Assembly: GCA_947624305.1 (NCBI GenBank)
Contig: CANQKC010000023.1
Location: 1-40,072 of the forward strand
DNA length: 40,072 nt
Reading direction: 5' to 3'
From: an uncultured Monoglobus sp.
GTDB lineage: Bacteria > Bacillota > Clostridia > Monoglobales > Monoglobaceae
A model generated the notes under the pieces. It saw nothing but the letters and a program-made list of their open reading frames with translations, had not been told where the DNA came from and did no database searches. This document shows positions 23,151 through 31,169 of this stretch, piece by piece. Both the position numbers and the translations under genes were made by a program. Position 1 is the stretch's first letter, and each line of letters begins with the position of its first letter.

Positions 23151-23179
23151 ATTATACCCTATTTAATAGGGGATGTCAA
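23151..23179 (-). promoter_or_regulatory. galE promoter with an operator-like dyad in the spacer
   Basis: On the minus strand TTGACA (23174-23179), a 17-bp spacer and TATAAT (23151-23156) match consensus perfectly. The spacer is almost entirely the dyad CCCTATTTAATAGGG (23157-23171), a likely repressor site. Confidence 0.7.
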
Positions 23180-23183
23180 TAGT

Positions 23184-23206
23184 AAAGGCGCGGTTTGAGA
23201 CGCGCC
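23184..23206 (-). terminator. Weak terminator after the WG-repeat gene
   Basis: Arms GGCGCG and CGCGCC with an 8-base loop are followed on the minus strand by TTTACTATT. It sits between the WG-repeat gene and the galE promoter. Confidence 0.45.
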
Positions 23207-23218
23207 CGTTTGTTGTCT

Positions 23219-24811
23219 TTAGAAAAAGTAGTATGAGATTATTTCGTTTGTTTGATTTTTCGGCGCGCCTTCGGGGAGCGAGCCGGCGGCGAGGATTATT
23301 TCCTCGATCGGGGTTTGGGCGATCGCGATCGGATTTTCGGTCAATTTTGCGGCAATTTTCAGACCGCATGCGGGAAGGGTCAGAACCAGCTTTCCGCCGT
23401 CCGCGCTTATGTCCGCGTACGGGCCCGCTATGACCGAGCCGCTGCTGTCCGCAAGGTACGCGCCGCCGAGTTCCCTATCGGTAAACCTGTAATAGGCCTT
23501 TCCGTCAAGCCCGATAACGCCGCAGTCCTTGGCGGACGCGTTCAGGGTCGGCTCAAGAACAAAACTGCCGCCGCTGTTTATCACACCCGTTTTTCCGTCT
23601 TTCGTCACAAACGGGAAGGCGATATCGTCATACTCGCAGGGGAGGATCTCATCTCCGGTAACGCTGACAAGGCCCCATTTCCCGTCGTTATAGATTTTGA
23701 TCGTGCCGTCGTTTGCGCTCATCTCGCCGGCGTCGGCGCTGAACAGCGTTTCGCCGTCGGCGTCAAGCACGTCAAAAGCCGAAAGATATTCGCCGCTTTC
23801 GGTTTTGGCTCCCGCCGCGCCGCGCTTGGCCGCGATAAACACGGGCGGGCTGTTTTGGTAGACCAGCGAATAATATCCGCTGCCGTCTATGATCACATTG
23901 CCGCTTGAGTCGATAAGCCTGTCGCACTCTCCGACCACGGTTTCGCCGTCCTCGGCGTAAACCGCGGAGGAGATCAGGAAACGATCGTCTCCGATAAGCT
24001 CGACGCTTCCGGTGCCGCTGAGCTCAAGCATTTGGTTCCCGCCGCCGTCATAGAGGCGCGACACGAGACTGTCATAATCGGTCACGACAAAGCAGTCGTT
24101 GCTTAAAATATGTATCGCGTCGGCGGTGAGGGGGATAAGCTCTTTTTTTGTGTTGAGATCAAGCACCGTGTAGCCGTAGTCTCGTCCGACGACAGCGGTC
24201 TCGCAGGCGTAGCCGCTGCCGAAGTCCGCCATGCGCGAGCACGAGAGAGATGAAACATAGTCATAGAGCGGCTCAACGAGCACGCTGCCGCTCTTGTCGG
24301 CGTATCCGTATTTTCCGTTAAAGTCCATTATGCGGATAACGCCGTTGAGCTCGCATACATCATTATATTCGGGTTTGATTATGACCTCTCCGGTTTCCTT
24401 GCTGACCGCGCCCCATTTGCCGTCTTTTTTGACCGAGACGGTGGCGGGGTTTGACTCATAGTCGCCCTGAAGGGCCGCTTTTTCGCCCTCAAAATTCGGG
24501 TTCTCGTCGCCCAGTGAGGCCGAAAGCCTGCCGCCTTCGGTGTTCAGCCGAATGTCGTCCCAGATCGGCTCGGTTATGACTCGATCGTCGATCTTAAGCC
24601 CGAATTTGCCGTCCGCGCCGCGCGTGAACTCGGGGTTGGGCCTCAGCTCGGGCGAGTAGGGTTCTATTTCGGTCAGATTAATATTGTTCATAAGACCGAC
24701 GACTTTTTCTATGCACCTTTCCTCCTCGGTTCCCGCGGAGACGGGCGCGGCAACGGCAGCCGCGCACAGGGCGGCGGCAGCTGTAACAGAGATAAGTCTT
24801 TTCAGTTTCAT
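23219..24811 (-). CDS. Secreted WG-repeat protein
   Basis: A 530-residue exported protein with signal peptide MKLKRLISVTAAAALCAAAVAA (cleavage near VSA-G). Several WG-type repeats follow: GKWGAVSKETGEVIIKPEYN, GKYGYADKSGSVLVEPLYD and GKWGLVSVTGDEILPCEYD, plus degenerate copies. WG (KWG_Leptospira-type) repeats form beta-rich, probably ligand-binding surfaces; no enzymatic motif is seen. It lies 38 bases downstream of the BlaR-like sensor gene on the same strand, so it is probably co-transcribed with blaI/blaR-like genes and may be part of the response or of the sensing. The function is not known. Confidence 0.85.
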   Translation of the reverse strand: MKLKRLISVTAAAALCAAAVAAPVSAGTEEERCIEKVVGLMNNINLTEIEPYSPELRPNPEFTRGADGKFGLKIDDRVITEPIWDDIRLNTEGGRLSASLGDENPNFEGEKAALQGDYESNPATVSVKKDGKWGAVSKETGEVIIKPEYNDVCELNGVIRIMDFNGKYGYADKSGSVLVEPLYDYVSSLSCSRMADFGSGYACETAVVGRDYGYTVLDLNTKKELIPLTADAIHILSNDCFVVTDYDSLVSRLYDGGGNQMLELSGTGSVELIGDDRFLISSAVYAEDGETVVGECDRLIDSSGNVIIDGSGYYSLVYQNSPPVFIAAKRGAAGAKTESGEYLSAFDVLDADGETLFSADAGEMSANDGTIKIYNDGKWGLVSVTGDEILPCEYDDIAFPFVTKDGKTGVINSGGSFVLEPTLNASAKDCGVIGLDGKAYYRFTDRELGGAYLADSSGSVIAGPYADISADGGKLVLTLPACGLKIAAKLTENPIAIAQTPIEEIILAAGSLPEGAPKNQTNEIISYYFF

Positions 24812-24849
24812 GTTTTCAGCTCCGTTCGGCTCGAATTTCTAAAGGTTGA

Positions 24850-26511
24850 TCAGTATGTCAGCATCCGCGCGTCAGCGGGAGTGTTTATTTCAAGAATATA
24901 TTTTTCGTTTTCTTCAAGGCCGTTTATCGTGTATGAATTATACGCCCGCGGGGTTATGTATATCCTGCCGAGCGTCGCTCCCGCGCCGTTTGTGACGCGT
25001 ACGCTTATCATGTCCGAAACCGCGCTCTCGATATAAAAGTCTGCCGAGCTGTTTTGGTCGGCGGTGACCGCGACCTCGTTTTTGCCCGCCGGGAGGCTGT
25101 ACTCCTCTGCGCCCGCCTCGCTTTCCGCCACATCGTCTATCGTCGTGCCGGGAAGCAAGTCGCTGCGTGAGGCGAACACAGAGCCGCCGGGCGCGTTTTC
25201 GGGCGCATCGGCTTCCGGGGCGCTCGTCGGCGCGAATGTCGGAACGGGAGAGGCCACCGCGCTTGATCCGCCCGACGGAACCGAAGCGGTTGTTTCGGTT
25301 TGCGGTTGCGAGACGGTTTCTGCGCTTTGAGGCGCGGGCCGCGGCTCGTTTTGCCGCGCGGTATTTTCCGCGGCGGGCGCGTCAGCATGCGGCTCCTGCG
25401 CGGGCGGCGGGGCGGCGTTTTGCGGATAAAAACTCTCGCTCTCGTCAGCAGCCGCGGCCACAGCTTCATCCGGGATATCCGGGGAAAATCTGCCCGAGAC
25501 GCCGAAATCAAACACCGGTTCCGGTGTCAGTGCGTCGGGAAGCTTCGCGTTGGTAAGGCCGGTCACGCCCAACGCGAGAACAGCGGTTACGCCGATTATT
25601 CTCAGCGCCGCGCCGGGGCGCTTGAATTTTGAGATCCGCGTGATCCGCGTTCTGAGATCGCTCTTTTTGTCGGCCATGCCCATGACCGCGCCAAAGCCGC
25701 AGACCGAAAGCCGCGCCGAGGTGTTTATTATCGCTCTGCCGTAGTCCTTGTTCTCGCCGTCGCCGATGAACATCATTACCTTCTCGTCGGCGGCAAGCTC
25801 GGCGCCGCGCATGGCGCGGCCCGTGAACAGCCACGCCAAAGGGTTGAACCAGTGCAGGCTGCGGACCGCTATCGCCGTGTATTTATATAAAATATCGTGA
25901 CGCTTGTGGTGGCACAGCTCGTGCATCAGTATGTATTTTATGTCCTCGTCTGGAAAGATTCTGACTTCGTCGGTCAGCAGTATTTTCGGCCTTATTATGC
26001 CGGTCAGGGCGGGAGTTTTGAACTGGCTCTGGAACACCGCTGTTATTCTGCGGCTGACGCGCAGCTTCCTCAGGCAGTCGCCAAGGATGCGCGTTATCCG
26101 TTCGTCGGTGTCCTTAGGGAGCAGCGACATGCGGATCTGCATAACGATCTGCGGGATTGCGAACCACAAAAAGACCGCGCAGCACCCTGCCAGCCATATG
26201 TAAGCGCATATTTGAATAAGCTCGGCGCCGCCGAACGCGGCGGGCGCGCCCGTTAAATTGACAACAATATTATCGCCCGACAGCGCGACGGCGCCGCCGG
26301 CTCTGTCCGGGAGCAGGTTGAAAATGCTCGCCCGGCTTTCGGGCGCGAAGGGAAGCAGAAATCTGATCGTAACAATGACCCAGAACATGAACTTCGCCGA
26401 CGCGGTAAGCTGTTCTTTAAGCAGTTTTTCAACCGCGAGAACAACGGCGCCCATGATACTTCCGTAGAGAGCGGCCGTCAGGCACAGCAAAAAAAGCTGT
26501 TTCACAATCAT
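24850..26511 (-). CDS. M56-family membrane metallopeptidase (BlaR1-like sensor)
   Basis: A 553-residue membrane sensor-protease. In BlaR1/MecR1 systems the M56 peptidase relays a wall signal that inactivates the BlaI repressor. Three N-terminal hydrophobic segments (about 2-28, 38-57 and 98-120) are followed by a cytoplasmic zinc peptidase with HELCHHKRHD (HExxH at 197-201) and GAELAADEKV near 236-245. A fourth span lies at about 303-321. The extracellular part is not a penicillin-binding domain: no SxxK-type serine motif is seen. Instead a Pro/Ala/Glu-rich linker (about 345-470) leads to a beta-rich module of about 85 residues (YSLPAGKNEVAV to the C-terminus). The signal sensed is therefore probably not a beta-lactam. 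The start lies two bases after the blaI-like stop codon. Confidence 0.88.
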   Translation of the reverse strand: MIVKQLFLLCLTAALYGSIMGAVVLAVEKLLKEQLTASAKFMFWVIVTIRFLLPFAPESRASIFNLLPDRAGGAVALSGDNIVVNLTGAPAAFGGAELIQICAYIWLAGCCAVFLWFAIPQIVMQIRMSLLPKDTDERITRILGDCLRKLRVSRRITAVFQSQFKTPALTGIIRPKILLTDEVRIFPDEDIKYILMHELCHHKRHDILYKYTAIAVRSLHWFNPLAWLFTGRAMRGAELAADEKVMMFIGDGENKDYGRAIINTSARLSVCGFGAVMGMADKKSDLRTRITRISKFKRPGAALRIIGVTAVLALGVTGLTNAKLPDALTPEPVFDFGVSGRFSPDIPDEAVAAAADESESFYPQNAAPPPAQEPHADAPAAENTARQNEPRPAPQSAETVSQPQTETTASVPSGGSSAVASPVPTFAPTSAPEADAPENAPGGSVFASRSDLLPGTTIDDVAESEAGAEEYSLPAGKNEVAVTADQNSSADFYIESAVSDMISVRVTNGAGATLGRIYITPRAYNSYTINGLEENEKYILEINTPADARMLTY

Positions 26512-26513
26512 TT

Positions 26514-26885
26514 TTATTCACCGTCAAGAATTTTTTTCAAATCGTCGATCTCGCTTTTTGAAAGCTCGTTGTCGTTGACAAATCCTGTGAGCATGAGGTT
26601 AAGCGAGCCGTCATACATTTTCTTTAAGAAATTCTTCGTCGCGCTTGCCTTGTACTCCTTTTCGTCGATCGCGGGATAGTAGCGGAAGGCCCTGCCGTTT
26701 ATTCTCTCGATAGAGATAGCCTTTTTCGCCACAAGACGGTTGATGAAGGTGCGGATCGTCTTGTCGCCCCATTTGTTGGTCTTTGAAACAAGGTTGACGA
26801 TCTCGGTTCCCATTAATCCGCCGTTCTTCCATAAAACGTTCATTACCTCGAGCTCGGCCGAGGATATCTGCGGTAAATCTGCCAT
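26514..26885 (-). CDS. BlaI/MecI-family transcriptional repressor
   Basis: A 123-residue winged-helix repressor: ISSAELEVMNVLWKNG at the N-terminus, the recognition helix near TNKWGDKTIRTFINRL (about 36-51), and KKAISIERINGRAFRYYPAI as the wing. The C-terminal helices are the dimerisation part where family members are cleaved (FVNDNELSKSEIDDLKKIL). It is the first gene of the unit with the M56 sensor and probably the WG-repeat protein. A near-palindrome, TTACGGCTGTAA, lies 28 bases upstream and is a good candidate operator for autoregulation. Confidence 0.93.
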   Translation of the reverse strand: MADLPQISSAELEVMNVLWKNGGLMGTEIVNLVSKTNKWGDKTIRTFINRLVAKKAISIERINGRAFRYYPAIDEKEYKASATKNFLKKMYDGSLNLMLTGFVNDNELSKSEIDDLKKILDGE

Positions 26886-26913
26886 AGTGTAAGCTCCTTT
26901 CCAAACAGTCTAA

Positions 26914-26925
26914 TTACGGCTGTAA
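26914..26925 (-). promoter_or_regulatory. Candidate BlaI-type operator
   Basis: TTACGGCTGTAA is palindromic except for one central pair and contains TGTA/TACA-type half-sites like known BlaI/MecI operators. It lies just upstream of the repressor gene, next to AT-rich DNA (TATATAGTATA) suited to a promoter. Confidence 0.5.
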
Positions 26926-27054
26926 GATATACTATATATATTAAACTTTGCGCATCGATTTGTCAAGTATTTTTTTGAAATTTATCCGATTTTTTTGAGG
27001 CTTGGTTAAATTTAAGTAAAAATGCCCTAAAACAGAGCTTTAAAACTGTATTTG

Positions 27055-27069
27055 ACAATTTTAAATTGT
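27055..27069. promoter_or_regulatory. Palindrome upstream of the sirtuin promoter
   Basis: ACAATTTTAAATTGT is a perfect 7-bp inverted repeat about one base. Its half-site CAATTT is shared with the 18-bp palindrome at 27134-27151 on the other side of the promoter, so the two may be operator sites for one protein. Confidence 0.45.
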
Positions 27070-27097
27070 AAAATTATTACAAATTTAGATGAAGGTA

Positions 27098-27126
27098 TTG
27101 ACGGATTTATTTTTTTAGTGTATTAT
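27098..27126 (+). promoter_or_regulatory. Promoter of the sirtuin gene
   Basis: TTGACG (27098-27103), a 17-bp spacer and TATTAT (27121-27126) predict transcription from about 27133, leaving a leader of about 140 bases before the ATG at 27276. Confidence 0.6.
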
Positions 27127-27133
27127 ATTAATG

Positions 27134-27151
27134 TCAATTTAATTAAATTGA
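27134..27151. promoter_or_regulatory. Perfect 18-bp palindrome at the predicted transcript start
   Basis: TCAATTTAATTAAATTGA is fully self-complementary and sits at the predicted first transcribed bases of the sirtuin leader, where a bound protein would block transcription. Confidence 0.5.
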
Positions 27152-27199
27152 TATTACCGTTTAATTTAAGAAACCTTAAATATTAAAATTTTACGGATT

Positions 27200-27237
27200 G
27201 GGGCAATGCCGCCTGGGGGTATTGTCCCTTTTTCTTT
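27200..27237 (+). terminator. Intrinsic terminator (attenuator) in the sirtuin leader
   Basis: GGGGCAAT (27200-27207) pairs with ATTGTCCC (27221-27228, one G-U), with further CC/GG pairs inside, followed by TTTTTCTTT. It lies after the promoter and before the gene, the layout of an attenuator or riboswitch expression platform. An upstream CCGT (27157-27160) can pair with ACGG (27193-27196). No known riboswitch is recognised. Confidence 0.6.
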
Positions 27238-27275
27238 AACGGGAAAAGTTTATGTGAAAAAAGGAGATGTTTTGT

Positions 27276-28010
27276 ATGAGCGAGAGTGCTGCTTTATTGG
27301 CCGAGGCGATCAAAAAATCGGAAAATATGGTTTTCTTCGGCGGCGCGGGCGTTTCCACCGAGAGCGGGATCCCGGATTTCCGCAGCAGCGGCGGAATTTA
27401 TAATCAGAAATACAAATACCCGCCCGAACAGATAGTGAGCCACACGTTTTTTGTGTACAGCCCCGAGGTTTTTTTCGAGTTTTACAAAGAGAAGATGATA
27501 TTCACCGACGCGAAGCCCAACAAGGCGCACATCGCGCTGGCGGAGCTTGAGAGAATGGGCAAACTCAGGGCGGTCATAACCCAGAACATAGACGGCCTTC
27601 ACCAGGCGGCGGGCAGCAAAAACGTTTACGAGCTCCACGGAAGCATACATCGGAACTACTGCACCAAATGCGGAACGTTTTACGGCCTTGACGCGGTTGT
27701 GAATTCAAAAGAGGTCGTGCCCAGATGCGAGAAATGTGGTGCGATAATCAAGCCCGACGTCGTGCTGTACGAGGAGGGGCTTGACGGCGGCGTTATCGAA
27801 GGCTCGGTGCGGGCTATCCGCAAGGCCGACACCATGATAATCGGCGGCACGTCGCTCAATGTCTATCCGGCGGCGGGGCTTATCCACGACTTTAAGGGCC
27901 ACACACTTATTCTGATAAACAAAAGCGCCACTCCGGCGGACTCGCGGGCCGACATTGTTATCCGCGAACCGATAGGCGAGGTAATGGGCGAAGCCATGGA
28001 ACTGATTTGA
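27276..28010 (+). CDS. cobB: NAD-dependent protein deacylase (sirtuin)
   Basis: A 244-residue cytoplasmic sirtuin that removes acyl groups from lysines, consuming NAD and giving O-acyl-ADP-ribose and nicotinamide. NAD-binding GAGVSTESGIPDFRS is at about 23-37, TQNIDGLH at 102-109, and the catalytic histidine H121 lies in ELHGSIH. The zinc cysteines C129, C132, C151 and C154 are all present. GGTSLNVYPAAG completes the Rossmann part. The start is the ATG at 27276, nine bases after AAGGAG; the ATG at 27267 abuts the ribosome site. The gene is alone between its own leader and a hairpin at 28116. Confidence 0.94.
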   Translation: MSESAALLAEAIKKSENMVFFGGAGVSTESGIPDFRSSGGIYNQKYKYPPEQIVSHTFFVYSPEVFFEFYKEKMIFTDAKPNKAHIALAELERMGKLRAVITQNIDGLHQAAGSKNVYELHGSIHRNYCTKCGTFYGLDAVVNSKEVVPRCEKCGAIIKPDVVLYEEGLDGGVIEGSVRAIRKADTMIIGGTSLNVYPAAGLIHDFKGHTLILINKSATPADSRADIVIREPIGEVMGEAMELI

Positions 28011-28115
28011 AAAGAGAAAAGACGTGGCGTTTATGTAACGAATTTCTAAAAACAATTTATTTCGTGATGATTGAGAATATTTACATGGCAGTTACAATAG
28101 CCGTCAGCATAATGC

Positions 28116-28164
28116 AAACGACAAAAACAGGTGATATTTTACTTATCAGCTGTTTCTGTCGTTT
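28116..28164. terminator. Long hairpin between convergent genes
   Basis: Outer arms AAACGACA and TGTCGTTT are perfect and continue inward through AACAG/CTGTT and TGAT/ATCA. It lies between the convergent sirtuin and TetR genes and probably ends both transcripts, although the flanking T tracts are short. Confidence 0.55.
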
Positions 28165-28178
28165 AATTTAAAAAGCAC

Positions 28179-28721
28179 TCAGTTATTTCCGATAATCTCC
28201 CGCGTCACACACTCCGCCATATCGCCTATGACGGACAACAGCGTGTCCATATCATAGGCGATATTTTCATTAAAAGCATAGTATCCGCCTTTTATGGAAT
28301 ATGTGAGAAAAATATTTATTTTTGCGCTGTTTCGGTAATTGGGTTGTTTGTCGAAAATGAAATCCTTTATCCGCGCTTCCACCCTGTCAATCAGAATTGA
28401 GTTCCGTTCCCCGGAAAAGACAATATCAATCATTGCGCGGTGCGACATAAACGCGTCCGCCAATTCCCGCGTAAAAAATTTTGGGTCTGAAATAACCGCG
28501 TCGGGGTGTTCGATACCGGCAAAAATATTTTCTATCAGCTCGTTTTCAAGCGTTTCCGACAAATCGTAAATATCCCTGTAATGTAAATAAAACGTAGCTT
28601 TATTTATCTGTGCGAGTTCCGCGAGTTCCTTTACGCTTATTTTTTCAAGCGGTCTTTTAGCCCGCAGCGTTAAAAACGCGTTTATAATATTTTTTCTTGT
28701 CCGCTGTACTCTTAAATCCAT
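28179..28721 (-). CDS. TetR-family transcriptional regulator
   Basis: A 180-residue repressor-type protein. The N-terminal helix-turn-helix is clear: RVQRTRKNIINAFLTL, KISVKELAELAQINKATFYLHYRDIYDL (about residues 3-55). The remaining helical ligand-binding domain has no known specificity. The start is the ATG at 28721 directly after GGAGGAAAG. It is divergent from glgB across 142 bp, and an almost perfect dyad around GACTGTAGTC covers the predicted glgB transcription start, so it probably represses glgB. The base use is more AT-rich than that of the fructose operon, as is glgB, suggesting the pair moved together. Confidence 0.9.
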   Translation of the reverse strand: MDLRVQRTRKNIINAFLTLRAKRPLEKISVKELAELAQINKATFYLHYRDIYDLSETLENELIENIFAGIEHPDAVISDPKFFTRELADAFMSHRAMIDIVFSGERNSILIDRVEARIKDFIFDKQPNYRNSAKINIFLTYSIKGGYYAFNENIAYDMDTLLSVIGDMAECVTREIIGNN

Positions 28722-28787
28722 CTTTCCTCCGATAATTGACGCATTCAAATAATCGTCGCTTAATTGACAATATGTGATATTCGCTTA

Positions 28788-28816
28788 TTGAGTTAACCAA
28801 ACCACTTGTATATAAT
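28788..28816 (+). promoter_or_regulatory. glgB promoter
   Basis: TTGAGT (28788-28793), a 17-bp spacer and TATAAT (28811-28816) predict transcription from about 28823, some 40 bases before the glgB ATG. Confidence 0.65.
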
Positions 28817-28832
28817 AATTGTAGCACAATAA

Positions 28833-28846
28833 TCGACTGTAGTCAA
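28833..28846. promoter_or_regulatory. Candidate TetR operator over the glgB transcript start
   Basis: TCGACTGTAGTCAA carries inverted arms GACT/AGTC about a 2-base centre. Its position just downstream of the glgB start of transcription fits repression by the divergent TetR protein. Confidence 0.5.
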
Positions 28847-28863
28847 CAAACCGGAGGTAAATT

Positions 28864-30651
28864 ATGGACTTATATGGTTTCTACACAGGCACAAATTTTA
28901 ACGCCTATGAGTATCTCGGTGCTCACAGACAGAACGGCGGCTATGTTTTCCGCGTGTTCGCGCCTGCCGCTAAAAAAATATCACTGCTCGGTGATTTCAA
29001 CGAATGGGAAGAAACGGAAATGAACAGAGTAAACGACGGAAATTTTTTCGAGCTGTTTATACCAAACGCAAAATCGGGTATGAAATATCTTTACAGAATT
29101 TATCACAGCTACGGCGGATATACCGACCATTGCGATATTTACGGCTATGGTATGGAACTTCGCCCGGATTTTAAATCCGTTGTTACGGATTTATCGGAAT
29201 ACAAATTCAAAGATAAAAAATGGATGCGTCAAAGAACGGACTGCAGGAATAAGCCGCTCAATATATACGAATTGCATTTAGGCTCGTGGCGCAGAAAGGA
29301 GGATAATTCGTGGTATCGTTACAATGAAATTGCGGATATGCTAATTGATTACGTTAAAGGCGCGGGATATAATTATATTGAGTTTATGCCGCTTCTTGAG
29401 CATCCGAGCGACAATTCGTGGGGCTATCAGAATACGGGATTTTTCAGCCCTACCTCGCGATACGGAACTGCCGCGCAGCTTATGGAGCTGATTGACAAGT
29501 GCCATCAGAACGGTATCGGTGTTATTATGGATTTCGTTCCGGTGCATTTTGCGGTAGACGGCTACGGGATTAAGGATTTTGACGGAACGCCGTTATATGA
29601 ATATCCCCATAGCGATGTCGGAGTGAGCGAATGGGGAAGCTGTAACTTTATGCACTCGCGTGGAGAGGTAAGAAGCTTTTTGCAATCATGTGCCGCGTAC
29701 TGGCTCAAGGTTTTTCACTTTGACGGTTTGCGAATGGACGCCGTAAGCAGGATCATATACTGGCAGGGCGATGAAAGCCGCGGCGAAAACGGTCAGGGAG
29801 TTAATTTTATTAAGATGATGAACAAAGGACTTAAAGAAATGTTTCCCGACTGTATGTTGATTGCCGAGGATTCCACAAGCTATCCGAAAGTAACGAAACC
29901 CGTTGACGAGGGCGGACTCGGCTTTGACTATAAATGGGATATGGGTTTTATGAACGACACTCTTAATTATTTTAAGACCGCGCCGAAGTACAGAACTGAC
30001 AACTATCATATGCTGACCTTCTCAATGATGTACTATTACAACGAAAGCTATATGCTGCCGTTCTCACACGATGAGAACGTACACGGCAAAGCGACAATTT
30101 TACAGAAAATGAACGGCAGCTACGAGGACAAGTTCCCGCAGGCAAAGGCTATGTATCTTTATATGTACATACACCCCGGCAAGAAGCTGAATTTTATGGG
30201 CGGAGAGTTCGGACAGCTTCGGGAGTGGGACGAAAAACGCGAACAAGATTGGGATATGCTCAAATATCCCAAGCATGACAGCTTTTTCAGTTTTATGAAA
30301 CAGTTAAATAAGCTGTATCTTACACACAGCGCGTTATATGAGCGCGATTATGACAGAAGCGGATTCGGGTGGATAGACTGCGGCAATATTCAAAACTGCA
30401 TATACGCGATAGAGCGGAAAAGCGAAAATGAAACAGTTATCGGCATATTTAATTTCAGCGATATGAAAAAAAGTTATTCTTTACGCAGATATGAGGAATA
30501 TACCGCCAAACTACTTATAAACACAGACTGGAATGAATTCGGCGGCAATACGCCTCATAATGCGAAAATTGATTTAACTGATATAACCTTGCCGGAGTTT
30601 TCGGCAATTATGGTTCAGGTAAGTATAAATGAGGATTTGATCGGTATATAG
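28864..30651 (+). CDS. glgB: 1,4-alpha-glucan (glycogen) branching enzyme
   Basis: A 595-residue GH13 enzyme that makes alpha-1,6 branches in glycogen. The N-terminal CBM48-like domain has FRVFAPAAKKISLLGDFNEW; NIYELHLGSW opens the barrel. The catalytic residues are present: D292 in FDGLRMDAVSR, E335 in LIAEDST and D403 in FSHDENVHGK. NFMGGEFGQ and REWDEKREQDW are typical for branching enzymes. It is at the short end of the family because it lacks the extra N-terminal domain. GGAGG lies close before the ATG. No other glycogen gene is adjacent; a divergent TetR regulator is. A structured repeat copy lies downstream. Confidence 0.95.
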   Translation: MDLYGFYTGTNFNAYEYLGAHRQNGGYVFRVFAPAAKKISLLGDFNEWEETEMNRVNDGNFFELFIPNAKSGMKYLYRIYHSYGGYTDHCDIYGYGMELRPDFKSVVTDLSEYKFKDKKWMRQRTDCRNKPLNIYELHLGSWRRKEDNSWYRYNEIADMLIDYVKGAGYNYIEFMPLLEHPSDNSWGYQNTGFFSPTSRYGTAAQLMELIDKCHQNGIGVIMDFVPVHFAVDGYGIKDFDGTPLYEYPHSDVGVSEWGSCNFMHSRGEVRSFLQSCAAYWLKVFHFDGLRMDAVSRIIYWQGDESRGENGQGVNFIKMMNKGLKEMFPDCMLIAEDSTSYPKVTKPVDEGGLGFDYKWDMGFMNDTLNYFKTAPKYRTDNYHMLTFSMMYYYNESYMLPFSHDENVHGKATILQKMNGSYEDKFPQAKAMYLYMYIHPGKKLNFMGGEFGQLREWDEKREQDWDMLKYPKHDSFFSFMKQLNKLYLTHSALYERDYDRSGFGWIDCGNIQNCIYAIERKSENETVIGIFNFSDMKKSYSLRRYEEYTAKLLINTDWNEFGGNTPHNAKIDLTDITLPEFSAIMVQVSINEDLIGI

Positions 30652-30840
30652 AGTAGTTATCCAACTTTAAGGTAAAGCTATTTCTATGTGTAAAAATCAC
30701 TCTATGGACATTTTAAGTCGCAATTTCTGGATAGTTAAATTTAGGGTATGTCGGTTTTGTCATTTTTACTGCTCAAAAAGTAAGTGTTTATCATGGTTTC
30801 AGGACTATAAATATCTTCTAAATGGTGACATATATGTAAA

Positions 30841-30956
30841 GAAAAGGCATATCGCAATTCAAGCGATATGCTTTTCTTGTACCCTGTCCGACAGCCTGTC
30901 ATAAAATTATTGATTATACTGTTTTATGTCCTATCCGCGCGGGCGGTCTTTTTTGT
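30841..30956 (-). repeat. Structured dispersed repeat, copy 3 (short form)
   Basis: The 41-bp block at 30890-30930 differs from copies 1 and 2 by one or two bases. It is preceded, after a 13-base spacer, by a hairpin (30841-30876) with the same 7-base loop length but a different stem sequence, GCATATCGC with GCGATATGC. The region outside the core is not shared. It sits in the 518-bp gap between glgB and the fructose operon; the rest of that gap (30652-30840) shows nothing I can name. Confidence 0.7.
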
Positions 30957-31008
30957 TGTTAGAAATAACCAAAAATGAGCAGATGTGTTTGGATAGTATT
31001 TACAAAAT

Positions 31009-31071
31009 TGATTGTTTATGACTGAAACTGCACGTTTTTTGAAAAATAATGATTGACAATGACTGAAAATG
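31009..31071 (+). promoter_or_regulatory. Direct-repeat operator candidates for FruR
   Basis: Two related 22-bp sites lie at 31009-31030 and 31050-31071. Both contain TGATTG, then three variable bases, then ATGACTGAAA. They are 41 bp apart, close to four helical turns, and the second overlaps the -35 box of the operon promoter. DeoR-type sugar regulators commonly use such repeated sites. Confidence 0.6.
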
Positions 31072-31081
31072 ATGATATTAT
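31053..31081 (+). promoter_or_regulatory. Promoter of the fructose operon
   Basis: TTGACA (31053-31058), a 17-bp spacer and TATTAT (31076-31081) predict transcription from about 31088, 80 bases before fruR. Confidence 0.65.
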
Positions 31082-31169
31082 TATATTGAGGTTAAAAGAG
31101 ATCAAAATTTTTCAAAAACAGACTTAAATCTATTGTTTGAGTATAAAATAATATATCGGGGGTGATCGG

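Noticed and set aside
25064..25632. Plus-strand frames opposite the BlaR-like gene
   Set aside because: They are Arg/Ala-rich shadows of the GC-rich linker region of the minus-strand gene, with no ribosome site.
30686..30904. 72-codon frame after glgB
   Set aside because: It has no ribosome site, an unusual Cys/Phe/Tyr-rich composition, and runs into structured repeat copy 3.
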